The translations under genes and the position numbers were made by a program. 64,000 bases of DNA from contig NC_056036.1 of assembly GCF_004379255.2 (NCBI RefSeq), positions 40,759,576-40,823,575 on the forward strand, read 5' to 3'. Below are positions 46,304 through 56,574 of the stretch, in pieces (within the stretch, counting starts at the first letter, position 1; each line of letters begins with the position of its first letter). Under the pieces are notes generated by a model. It saw only the letters and a program-made list of their open reading frames with translations. It was not told the origin of the DNA and did not search any database. The DNA comes from Salvia splendens. Lineage: Eukaryota > Streptophyta > Magnoliopsida > Lamiales > Lamiaceae.

Positions 46304-47010
46304 CCATATTGTTGGTTCTTTAGCTCCATAATTGGGATGCTTGTTTTGGGCTTTAATAGGTCATCTCATCCACAAAATTATTATACTAGGATTACTTAAA
46401 TTTTGTCATGTGTTTTGCTTGGCATTTTTTCTTTAATTTTATCACAATCTTCAGTTATAGATCTGCATCTTTAAATTACCTCAAACATATGGAAAATTCG
46501 TTTAAATTTCTAGAGAAAATGGTCTTGAATCTCTTGACATGACAACTACTTGATGGCCATAATGGGAGGGGTGTGTTGATGCGGTTTAAATTTATGCATT
46601 AATTCAATGTTTCAAATTTTGTTTTCCTAAGTTAGAATCTTGTGAGCGGCGAAGACAAGAGAGAGGAGGAGAGAGTCTGCTAAGGGTAAAGACGGAAGAA
46701 AAGATGTGACAGGCAATGCTAGACGGGGCTTCTTGGTATGATGAAATGGAATGAAATGAGATGAATGACATTCCTACCTCCACTCCATTTCTTTGCTTGA
46801 TAAATTTTTTTCTTAGGAATCACCATTTCATTTGGAATGGTCATTTCATTCGACATTGTAATAGCCATTCCATTCCATTCAATTTTCCTTTCTTTTTATT
46901 TTAAATTTTAACAAAATTATACAAATATATTTTATATTTTATTTAAATTAAATATCATCAAAATTTTATAATAAAATTAAATTTTTACAAATTTTTAATA
47001 ATTAAAAAAT
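46304..47010. other. Spacer with GAATGG/CCATTC-rich segment
   Basis: No gene found. At 46733-46893 there are repeated GGAATG and complementary CATTCC motifs (GATGAAATGGAATGAAATGA; AGCCATTCCATTCCATTCAA) which could be ends of a short MITE, but the ends could not be defined. Confidence 0.4.
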
Positions 47011-47578
47011 CCACACACACACTATACACACTTCACACACTACACACCCTACACACACTTCACACACTCCACACACTTCACACACTACACGCACTTCACA
47101 CACTTCACACACTACACGCACACTATACACACAAAATGCACACATTGTACACAAAATAAGCACACTGCATATACACTATACACAAAATATGCACATTGTC
47201 TACACATTACATATACTTACAAATTTTACACGAAATACACACACTTCACACAAACTAAACTTTCAAATTTAGTTCAGTTTTCGGTTTGATTCAGTTTAAA
47301 CTTTTGAAAAATTTCAGTTTTTCGATTCGGTTCGGTTTGAATCGGAAAAAAAATTCTAAAAGCTGAAAAAAATTCAAAATTAGGATGCTTGAAATGTGTG
47401 AAATGTGAGTAGTGTTTGTAGTGTGTATAATGTGTAGTGTTGAAATATGTGAAATGTGTGTAGTGTGTAAAGTGTTTATAACGTGTGAAGTGTGTGTAGT
47501 GGGTGAAGTGCGTGTAGTGTGTGATGTGTAGTGTGTGTAGTGCGTGAAGTGCGTGTAGTGTGTGAAATGTGTGTAGAA
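47011..47578. repeat. Degenerate AC/GT minisatellite arranged as an inverted repeat
   Basis: Left block 47017-47250 is made of ACACACTTCACACACTAC-type units. Right block 47393-47578 is made of GTGTGTAGTGTGTGAAGTG-type units, the reverse complement of the left. The outer flanks are also complementary (AAATTTTTAATAATTAAAAAAT and AAATTTAATAAAAAATTATT). The middle (47270-47365) has repeated TTCGGTT motifs. The transcript would fold into a long imperfect hairpin. Confidence 0.8.
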
Positions 47579-48195
47579 ATTTAATAAAAAATTATTCTTT
47601 ATTAGAGATTATATAATTATTTTTAATCAGCTCAAAATCATGTGTGAATCTTTTATAAAATATTTATACTCTTATTTAGATAAAATAATATACTCCAAAA
47701 TTCAACTTAAAGTTAAGAGCTTTATGAACATACAATTTATCTTATTTTTACCTATATTTAATTTAGTAGGATGTAACTCATTGTAATTTGATAGAAAATT
47801 ATTCTACATTGTGATTTGTACTATAGAGTTTGAAACATCACATTAATACAACAAGATAATAAAAACAGTATAAATTTAGTTTGTGTTGTATTTGTAAAGA
47901 AAAGAGTGTACTAAATTTAGTTTGACGAGAATAATAAATAGAGTTGAGGAAAAGGAGAAAAACAGTTTAACTATATGAGTACATTAAAGACACCTAAAAA
48001 CGCATATTAAAATTACTCCATTTTTAAAATCAAGGACCGTTGCAAATAAAACCGTTGTTCTCTAATTTTCTAATTAACTTTTAATATAAACAGTAACTCG
48101 TATCGTTCTTCTCCAACTCATTTGCACTAGCTTTTCCTCTATCGCCAATTTCTCTCTGTCCAATTTCTCTCGCTCCCCGATTTCTCTCTCTCCCG
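47579..48195. other. AT-rich spacer
   Basis: No ORF, RNA gene or element end could be supported. Confidence 0.5.
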
Positions 48196-48714
48196 AAATG
48201 TACTGAAGCTGCTCCAGCCGATCAATCTTAACAGGTTTCCCAGCAATTTCTTTCCTCAGCAACATTCGTTGCTTCATAACCGTTTTCTTTTTTTCCTTAT
48301 CATCCTCCAGTGCCTCCTCACTGATTTGGAGTTTCTATTTGCACTCTGCTAATTCACCTTTGATATTCACATACTGAAGATAGCATCAAGAAACACGCGG
48401 AAGAAGTCACCGAACACACCAAAGAGTAGTTGGATATCAAAGCTGAATTAGCAGAGTGCAAACAGAAACTCCAAATCAGTCAAATCAGTGAGGAGGCACT
48501 GAAGGAGGATAAGGAAAAAAAGAAGATGGTTATGAGGCAAAGAATGTCGCTGAGGAAAGAAATTGTTGGGCAACCTGATATGATTGATAAGGATGAGCAG
48601 CTTAAGTACATCGACAAGGCAAGATTTAATCTTCTCCAACTAGATCTGGTGACTGCAGATGTGGAGCTGTTCAAGAAGGCGAAGAGCCTCAATCTGAAAT
48701 GCAGATTCGAATGA
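48074..48714. pseudogene. Inverted duplication of a coiled-coil gene fragment
   Basis: The same coding fragment lies twice in opposite orientation. On the plus strand 48430-48714 reads MDIKAELAECKQKLQISQIS... to LNLKCRFE (94 residues). On the minus strand the arm at 48374-48196 reads KGELAECK, then a TAG, then KLQISEEALEDDKEKKKTVM and RMLLRKEIAGK, with the ORF continuing to 48074. The arms (about 48196-48374 and 48431-48612) match at most positions; the plus arm carries an in-frame 9-bp duplication (AATCAGTCA). The parent gene is not recognised. Neither copy has a convincing full gene around it. Confidence 0.7.
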
Positions 48715-48775
48715 GGTACAAACCATAGTTTTTTAATTTCAAAAAAGTACTCAACTTCTTTTATTTGTTTCTGTC

Positions 48776-49310
48776 TTAGGATCTTCAAGAAAGCACTTTT
48801 TGTTTCAACGAAACGGTCTTTATTTCTGTTTTGATCTTCATGTGCTGTGGTTGCTGTGATTTGTTTCTGTTGTGTTTGCTTGTTTCTGTCTTGTGATCTT
48901 CAAGAAAGCACTTTTTCTGTTCCTGTCTTAGGATCTTCAAGAAAACACTTTTTGTTGTGTTTGACTGTTTCCGCCTTAGGATCTTCTAGGAAGCACTTTT
49001 TTTTTATCTTAGGATCTTCAAGAAAGCACTTTTTGTTTCAAGAAAGCACTTTTTTGTTTCTGTCTTAGGATCTTCAAGAAAGCACTTTTTGTTTCAAGAA
49101 ACATTTTTTTTTTTTTTCTGTTTTGATCTATGTGTTGTGGTTGCTGGGATTTGTTTCTGTTGTGTTTGATTTGTTTCATGAAACTTTTTTTTTGTCTGTT
49201 TTGATCTTCATTTGTTGTGGTTGCTGTGATTTGTTTCAAGAAAGTTTTTTTTGTCTGTTTTGATCTTCATGTGGTGTGGTTCCTGTGATTTGTTTCTGTT
49301 GTGTCTCATA
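48776..49310 (+). repeat. Degenerate minisatellite TTAGGATCTTCAAGAAAGCAC
   Basis: Units of CTTAGGATCTTCAAGAAAGC followed by ACTTTTTGTTTC occur at about 48776, 48890, 48930, 48976, 49011 and 49066. They are interspersed with a second unit, TTTTGATCTTCATGTG(G/C)TGTGGTT, at about 48830, 49122, 49200 and 49258. It lies in the 3' flank of the inverted duplication and about 400 bp from the end of the small minus-strand gene. Confidence 0.75.
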
Positions 49311-50878
49311 TGTATCAAGGAAGTGTATACTATCCTGGTCTGAATCTTCATGTCTGTAGAAAATGATGTGGTTGTGCTAAAGTATAAATGTTGGTATGAA
49401 AGTAGATGTGGTTGCAATGGTTGTGTTTGATTGGTTCTGCCCTTGGCACATACTTTGACTTGATAGAATGTGTTTTTTTTTCTTCAGGAACCAGGAAGTT
49501 AAATGCATATAAAAATTTTGCTCATTAGTATTTTTTTTAATATCGTGCAGATAAAAACATACTACTATATGTACTTCTGGTACATCTCCGAGTAATATTT
49601 TCCGCATCTTGTCAGCTGTACATTTCATTCTTCATTTCTCATAGAATAACATCAAAAAGTTTGTCTCTAAAGTAGACCTTCTTCCCCTGTTAATGTTTCA
49701 GAATCTACAACTATCAGTCCATCATTATAAACCTGCAAACTGCCAAAATGTAGAAATAGAATGTATCTGTGCAAAATCATGTAGATACATATAGAGCTGA
49801 TTGCTCAAAATCATATTTGTCCTACAATAAAGTTTCCAGCATAAGCCACCGAGCCCGATGATAGAAAAGGCAACTAAATAATTATTGAAGTATATGTAGA
49901 TGCAGTGAAGAGTAACTTGTAGGAACAAAAAAATCATAACAATTAACCTAATTGTAAAGGTAACCTGAGAATAAAATGGTGAATTAATATCATACCTAAT
50001 ACTCTCGTGTTGTGCCATAGGCAGAATCGTAGGTTGCATCACCAGATTCCGGAGTTCAGCACGAAGTGGGGGAGAACCTGTATGCAATGTAATCCAAGGA
50101 TCAGTTTATTAACCTATTGATAAAAATTAATACACACCCTCATAACTGTCATTAAAGAGAAGGCAGAGCTTGCTTCTGACACCATGTTAACTTGTTAAGG
50201 AACTAACTCCCTTGGAATTTAAAAAAAAAGGCTCATGCTTCATTATAATGTGACGCATAATGAAGCATAAAATTAACATATAAAGAAAAAAAGGCTCCGC
50301 AAATCTAGAACGAACTCCCTTGGAATTTTGAAAATGCCTCATTTATTAGGTAAGTTAAGCTATTCATAAACTGCAAGATACTTATTTTCTAAACAGGTAT
50401 ATAGGCACATGCTTCTTAAAACTTACAAAATACTATGACAACAAAACAGAGCATCCCTAGTTTCATTTCTTCGTTTCGCATTAAGTCATAGCAGTCTTTT
50501 GCATATTTTACTCTGCAATATCACATTTTGAGATAACTAAATCATAAATGAATGAGGCTGTTTCTGGATTACCTGAGTCATGATCACTCAAGATACATAC
50601 TTGACAACTTCAATTCTTGGTTGGTAAAGGAACTAGGCAAACTGAATAAGTATCTGAACAACTTGATCACATAACAATATTCATCTCAGAATCAAGATTG
50701 TAGAAATATTCTCTGCTAACCACGTCCCTTCTTCTTCTTCTTCTTCTTCTTGTCTGAATCAGCGAGCTCGTTGCTCGACCAGGACTGATCAGACGAACCA
50801 GCTATGGGTAAAACCTTATTCTCCGATGTCTTCTTCTTCCTCTTCTGCAATGTATTTTTAGTGATGGGAGTTGCTATT

Positions 50879-52143
50879 TGATGTGATATTTTAGAGTTCT
50901 TAATCAATGTATAAAGATTATCAAGTTCAATTATTTAAACTCTAATAATACTACACTACTGCAAGAATACAGTATCGTAGTAGTATTTCAAGTGTCGATC
51001 CACAGGGAGGCGAGATTGCTTACACTTAATATGACTACACAAAGCATAAAAAGATTTTGTTTGATTTTGAAATGGTTAACTAACTTAAGCTACTTAAATG
51101 AGACTTTTAACACGAGAAAGACAAGTCACTCCAAGTTGCTTTCTAAGCTTGCGTTGTTACACACCATTACGACGAACCATACGACGGGATTAAAATTATC
51201 AACCTAATCGCGTGCACTGAACATGTCTACGACGTATAGTTCACAGTCAGCTGAACACTTGTTCCATGAACCAACTTTCAACGACATTTAGTTCCTGCGG
51301 ATGCGCGGGAATAAATGTCGTCTACTATAATCACTTACCTAATCCACTATCAATTTATCCCCTGAACAGTTCTAAATCGAAAGCATACCAACAAACGATC
51401 AATCCTAAGCTATGTTAAAGAGACAATAGTTAAGATTTAACAACACTACATCATTAGCCAAAAACGTAGCATTTTAATTAAAGCAAACATTGTTGGTACC
51501 AAAACACATGATTCGATGGTGTGAAAACATTCATACAAGCCTAGATTACAACTCGGAGCAACAAAGAGAGCCTAGCCTATACACATGGTAGAATGTAGAA
51601 ATAAAACCATAGGTGTGATGCTCTCGTCGAGTGGAGTTGGGATTCGGGAATGGATGGTCGGAATAATGGCCGGAATGTCTTCCTTCTCTTCTTCCTCTCC
51701 TCCTTTCTCTCCTTCTGTCTTTTTCTCTGTCTCCCCCTCTCTGTCCGTTTCCTTTCTCTTTTTATTTCCCCAGCAAAACTGCCGAGAAAACTGCTGAAAT
51801 GCAGTTGAACCACCAAACGCCCGACCGGGCGAAATTAGAAGGGATAATCGCCCGACCGGGCGAACGGCTTCTGGAGGTATCGTGGGGAAACGCCCGACCG
51901 GGCGTTTTGTGTCGTCAATAATCGCCCGACCGGGCGAACTTTCTGGAATCCTCATGCGTAACGCCCGACCGGGCGTTTTAGAAGCTCAGAATCGCCCGAC
52001 CGGGTGTTTCTTCTGCCTGCTATTCTGACGCATTTCCAGCTTCCAACACCCAAAACTACACTCAAAACACACTTTGGTGAGTTACAATTACATAGAAATG
52101 TTTAGTCTACGGGGGAAAAGTATAGGAAATATGCTTCGCATCA
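50879..52143 (-). repeat. 3' LTR of the TR-GAG element
   Basis: 1265 bp. In element orientation the U3 begins at 52143 and contains six GC-rich palindromes (51818-52006), followed by a purine-rich GA tract (51680-51765 on the minus strand). The copy at 56575-57839 is the same, shifted by 5696 bp. Confidence 0.95.
51818..52006. repeat. Six interspersed CGCCCGACCGGGCG palindromes in the LTR
   Basis: CGCCCGACCGGGCG occurs at 51818, 51849, 51891, 51923 and 51962, with a one-base variant (CGCCCGACCGGGTG) at 51993; the same set is at 57514-57702 in the other LTR. Spacing is 31, 42, 32, 39, 31, an alternating pattern of about 72 bp per pair. Each is a 6-bp inverted repeat around a 2-base centre, in a non-GC-rich context that differs between copies. 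Confidence 0.95.
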
Positions 52144-53794
52144 AATACCCCCAAACTTAAGCTATTGCTCGCCCCGAGCAAGATACATTTTAAGCACAAA
52201 AACTCAACCAAGTCTAACCCGCAAAGAGATTTTCATCAACAAGAATCATGTAGGGACGTGAGTGACAAGAACTAAACCCCCGACATTTCCAATCGAGATT
52301 TCCCACTCTCAAGAACAATCACTCATCCTCCTAGAACGTCAAGTTAAGGTGCACTTCAAAATACGTCCAAGCATGCGATCAAACAACTCAAACCATCATC
52401 ATTGACTCATTAAGCAATACTAACCACATAGACTCACAGATTTCAAATCGAACCTCTTTAACTCTACCAAGTTCTTTACACAACATCCACAAGCATCAAC
52501 GATAAGGTCCAAGGTCTTATTTCAAGGTTGTAATGGGGCTAGGGACGAGGTAGGATAAGTATGGATAGTGAGCTCAAAGGCTACACATTTGAGTGCCAAA
52601 ATCTTCTCTCCTACAACTTCCTTCCAAAGATTAACCAACGAAAAATTACAACCAAACCCACACTCCCCCAAACTTGAGATCTATTCCAGACGAGATTACA
52701 CAAACAAACATAGAAGCTCTATCTTTATTTCATCAATTTATTCCTTTTTTTTTTTGTTTTTGTAAAGACCTCGACTTTTGTGAATTTGGAGGTCGTCTTT
52801 TTCTTTTTCTTGTTTTTTTTTTTTTTTTCCTTAGAACTTCATTCTTTTCACCTTCTATCAAGTCTAGAAATGTCTACTCTTTACAATTCACCACCCACAC
52901 TCAAACTCAAACCACAAAGCTCAACTTGTATTTAGCACCCAAATAGTAGCAAGGTCTATCGATGAGGCTAAAATTAGGCTTATTTCAGTGGCTAAGTGTT
53001 TGGCTAAGTGTTTACACAAAGAATAAGAAATTAAGCTCAAGGTGGCTTCTAGGGGATCATTTGATGGACTAGGCATGTGATCATTTGGCCATGGAGTTCA
53101 TCCTAGTGCCTTATCCTCCCAAATCGTTAACACAAACGAACGCAAGCACTTCACTCGATAAAGCAAATCAATCCAAAATAATTTCCACAAGTCATGCGAT
53201 TTTCATACTCTCCTCAACTTAAGAAATCGGATGTAATCACAACATGCTCTTTCAAATAAATTCATGCACCCATTCCATTCATCCTAAGCTTCAAAGATCA
53301 AGTAAGATCAAGCAAGATTTCCTAACCAGAAAGCCGAAGATAAAGCATGCATCCGTCAACTACATAGATTCAAAACATCTTTATGAAGCAAAACACCCAA
53401 AAACAAACATCACAAATCATTCATAACCCCCCAAACTTGAATGCGTCATTGTCCTCAATGCATGCAAAAAAGACAAATAAAGTAAAGGGAAAGGAAACTC
53501 CCCCAAACTTGGCATGACGTCCATAGTGCGTTCGGGTGGGAGGGTGGGTGTAAAAATCCTTTGCAGGTGTGCTTCCTCCTAAGCTCCAATCCTAACTCCC
53601 AGTTGCTCCTACAAAAAGAACAAAAACTACAAAAAAAAAAACACTCAATTCAAAATAAATGTTGGAGGAAAGAATTGAGCAAACAAAACCTCCAACATAT
53701 GAAATCAAAAATAAAAACAAAAAACTTGGGTTGCCTCCCAATCAGCGCCTTTGTTTCTAGTCGTTGGCTCGACCTTCTTCATCCTTGTCTACCT
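52144..53794 (-). other. Non-coding 3' region of the TR-GAG element
   Basis: 1.65 kb between the gag-protease stop and the 3' LTR without a coding region. The true PPT (GTTTGGGGGTATT on the minus strand) abuts the LTR at 52144-52158. Three further PPT-like CAAGTTTGGGGG motifs lie at about 52664-52677, 53427-53440 and 53499-53513. T-rich runs lie at 52.74-52.83 kb. Confidence 0.7.
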
Positions 53795-56209
53795 CTATCC
53801 AGGCTCCAATAGGCGCTTCCCCGCCTTCTCTTGCTTGATCACCACATTCTGTCCATCTACTCGAAACATGACCGTATTTGTCTTGGTCTCTATCACAACA
53901 TCACCGGTTGCTAAAAATGGCCTACCAAAGAGGATAGGCATGTCCTTGTCCTCTTCCATCTCTAAGACAATAAAGTCGACCGGGAGTACAAACTTGTCCA
54001 CCTTCACCAAGACATCCTTGATGATCCCTAGTGGCTTCACAATTGAGTGATCCGCCAATTGTAGCTCAATATCGATTGACTCAATCCTCGCTTGTAGACC
54101 GATTGACCTCGCCGTCTTCAGAGCCATCAATGATATTCCCGAGCCTTGATCAAGTAGGCACTTTGGGAACTTTTTATCTCCCATCTCACATGGGATCACA
54201 CAACTCCCAGGGTCTCGTCTCTTCGCAGGTATCTTCCCCTTCACCAATTGTGAGCAAAATGCGCTCAATCTCACCACACCATCGTCTTGTATCTTCTCCT
54301 TTTTCGCAATAAGATCCTTAAAAAACTTGGAGAATTTAGGAAAGTGTAGGAACAAATCCACCAGGGACACATCTACATTAACTTTCCTGATAATGTTCAT
54401 CATCCAATCGAGTCCTTTCTCTTGAATTATTTTCCTACCCTTCTTCTTATTCTCGACTGGGAAAGGTGGTGGCGGGATAAAATCTGGAAAATTAAATGGA
54501 CACTTCGGGTCCATTGCCGGACTTAGTGGATTCTTCTTGTGGATATCACTCATGGTTGACTCTTCTTTTTCTTGTTGACATTCCCTAGCTTCGGTAGTAG
54601 CCCACTCAATCCCCTCGTCCGCCCCTGCGTGCGAGGTTTGTGAGCCAAACAACTTGTCCGCCCCTGCGTGCAAGATGTTCGAGCCATTTTGTGCATCTAG
54701 CATGATTGGAGACTCAAGATCCTTCCCACTTCTTAACTTAACTGCCTTGCACTGTTCAAAACCTTTAGGATTGGGCACCGTATCACTCGGGATAGCATTA
54801 GGAATTCTTGTGTGAGATGCTGTAGCGATCTGCCCAATTTGAGTCTCGAGATTCCTCAATGTAGCTTCCATCTGACCAAACTTTTCCACCGTCTTCTCTT
54901 TGAAATTCTCATTCTCCCTTTGACTCTTAGTCATAAACGAGAGAATCTGTCCCAATTGATCCTCGACTGATGGCTTCTTCTCATAACCCGGGGGTTGAGT
55001 GTTTGTCCTCCATTGGGTCCCCGAGTTGTTGCTAGGACCACTTTGATTCCAGTTCGATTGCTGAGGCCTCCAATTCTGCTGATTGCTGTATTGGTTGCCT
55101 TGGTTAAACCCTTGGCCATTGTTGCCAATGTAGTTCACATCCTCGATTGGTGGTCCTTGAATACTAGAACATTGATCAGTATGATGCCCTCCTTGACACA
55201 ATCCACATCTCATCACTGCCACTGCTTTGGGTTGAGGAGTCAGTTGCAGCGATTTCACTGCCTTTGTCATCGACGACATCTGGGTGCTTATATCTGCCAA
55301 TTGAGCTTCAATTGCAGATACTCTCTCTGCATCCTTTGTAGCACCGAATGTGTCTCCTCCTTTCTCCGCTGCTCTCCTTGGGTTGTGCCAGTTCCGTTGA
55401 TTGTTAGCCAACCTTTGGAATAAGGCTCTCACCTCCTCATGCGTTAAGTCATCCAGGTTTCCATTAGAGCCTGCAGTAACTAGTCCCGTGCCTTCATTGT
55501 TGAGTCCCTTGTAGAATTTCAAAAGGTCATGCCCCGGAGCTAGACCATGGCTCGGGCATTTCCTTATCAGGTCTGTGAATCTCTTCCAAGCTTCTGCAAA
55601 GGACTCATCATACTTTTGATGGAAAGAAGTGATCTCTTCTCTCAATTTCTCGATCTTCATCGGGGAATTATATTCTAAGAGGAACAACGTCTTCAACTCT
55701 TGGAATGTTTCAATGTTGTAGCCCGGTATAGAGTCATACCAAGCTCTTGCTTTCTCCCTCAGAGAGAATGGGAATAAGACCCTCTTGATCAGATTGTGTT
55801 CCACATTCGGGGGTCTGTGAGAGTTCGTCAACTCGTAGAAGGCATTGAGGTGGCTCATCGGGTCTTCATCATCCCGTCCATGGAAAAGATTCCCCCCATT
55901 CACCAAACTAATGTAGTGAGGTGGAATGTTGATGTTGTTGTTCGCATAAGCAAACTCTCCGGGGTACTCAATTCCCGATCTAAGAGTGTCGCCAAACCTC
56001 ACAACGGGTGGTGGGACAGCGTTGTTGTTATTATTGTCGGCCATCGACTCAGCTTCCAGATCACTGTCACTATTCTCAAACAATGGGTTATCTCTGATTG
56101 GACTCGGCGAATCCTGTTGAATTTCAAACCCGGCTGAACTTCCTGACCCTTTCCTTCTTTGATAACAGAGTAATCCGAAAGGCGGTGTACCCTGAGATCT
56201 CGTGTGCAT
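53795..56209 (-). CDS. Gag with C-terminal protease-like domain, 804 aa
   Basis: ATG at 56209. It starts MHTRSQG like the Tat gag. The capsid domain at about 100-260 has LNAFYELTNSHRPPNVEHNL, FPFSLREKARAWYDSIPGYN and FLLEYNSP, typical of Athila-type gag. A zinc-knuckle-like CGLCQGGHHTDQC follows near residue 335, then Gln/Asn-rich linkers and long charged stretches. The last 130 residues form a retropepsin-like fold with the active-site region LLDQGSGISLM (D687) and a conserved ILFGRPFLAT flap-end motif. The usual D-T/S/L-G-A is here DQGS, so activity is doubtful. No frameshift or stop occurs over 804 codons. Confidence 0.93.
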   Translation of the reverse strand: MHTRSQGTPPFGLLCYQRRKGSGSSAGFEIQQDSPSPIRDNPLFENSDSDLEAESMADNNNNNAVPPPVVRFGDTLRSGIEYPGEFAYANNNINIPPHYISLVNGGNLFHGRDDEDPMSHLNAFYELTNSHRPPNVEHNLIKRVLFPFSLREKARAWYDSIPGYNIETFQELKTLFLLEYNSPMKIEKLREEITSFHQKYDESFAEAWKRFTDLIRKCPSHGLAPGHDLLKFYKGLNNEGTGLVTAGSNGNLDDLTHEEVRALFQRLANNQRNWHNPRRAAEKGGDTFGATKDAERVSAIEAQLADISTQMSSMTKAVKSLQLTPQPKAVAVMRCGLCQGGHHTDQCSSIQGPPIEDVNYIGNNGQGFNQGNQYSNQQNWRPQQSNWNQSGPSNNSGTQWRTNTQPPGYEKKPSVEDQLGQILSFMTKSQRENENFKEKTVEKFGQMEATLRNLETQIGQIATASHTRIPNAIPSDTVPNPKGFEQCKAVKLRSGKDLESPIMLDAQNGSNILHAGADKLFGSQTSHAGADEGIEWATTEARECQQEKEESTMSDIHKKNPLSPAMDPKCPFNFPDFIPPPPFPVENKKKGRKIIQEKGLDWMMNIIRKVNVDVSLVDLFLHFPKFSKFFKDLIAKKEKIQDDGVVRLSAFCSQLVKGKIPAKRRDPGSCVIPCEMGDKKFPKCLLDQGSGISLMALKTARSIGLQARIESIDIELQLADHSIVKPLGIIKDVLVKVDKFVLPVDFIVLEMEEDKDMPILFGRPFLATGDVVIETKTNTVMFRVDGQNVVIKQEKAGKRLLEPG

Positions 56210-56551
56210 TCACGACTTTCTTTTTTTTTTTTTTTATGTTATCTACACAACAGAAAATACACCAAGCACAAGCACAAAATATTTCCTAATTACCGAAAGC
56301 GAGACCTCTCGACAACTTCGGGGTAAGTCCTATAAAACGTGTGTGCTAGTGTGCAAACAAAACTACCTAAAACTAAACTAAGAGTTAGCTAAAAATTACC
56401 TAAAATAATACACTCCTTCGTCTTCAAGTCCGGACGTGGTAAATGGCTATCACACCGTAGAACACGAACAAGGTACCTAAAAAACTCAAAAAGAAAAATC
56501 AAACAAAACAAAATAAAAACTAAAACACTTAAGCATAAACAAGCTATTGCC

Positions 56552-56569
56552 TCCCCGGCAACGGCGCCA
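56552..56569 (-). other. Primer binding site of the TR-GAG element
   Basis: Minus strand TGGCGCCGTTGCCGGGGA, five bases from the end of the right LTR. It is complementary to the 3' end of plant tRNA-Asp, the primer used by Athila-type elements. Confidence 0.85.
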
Positions 56570-56574
56570 AAACT

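Noticed and set aside
51572..51955. 127-aa minus-strand ORF in the LTR (also 57268-57651)
   Set aside because: It is carried by the GA-rich tract and palindromes of the LTR, lies upstream of or across the likely transcription start, and has no domain.
51818..52006. CRISPR-like array of short repeats and spacers
   Set aside because: The repeats are 14-bp palindromes inside a plant LTR, duplicated in the partner LTR, with no cas genes; this is a eukaryotic nuclear sequence.
53561..54312. Plus-strand ORFs over the TR-GAG element
   Set aside because: Antisense to the gag-protease ORF or in its non-coding 3' region.
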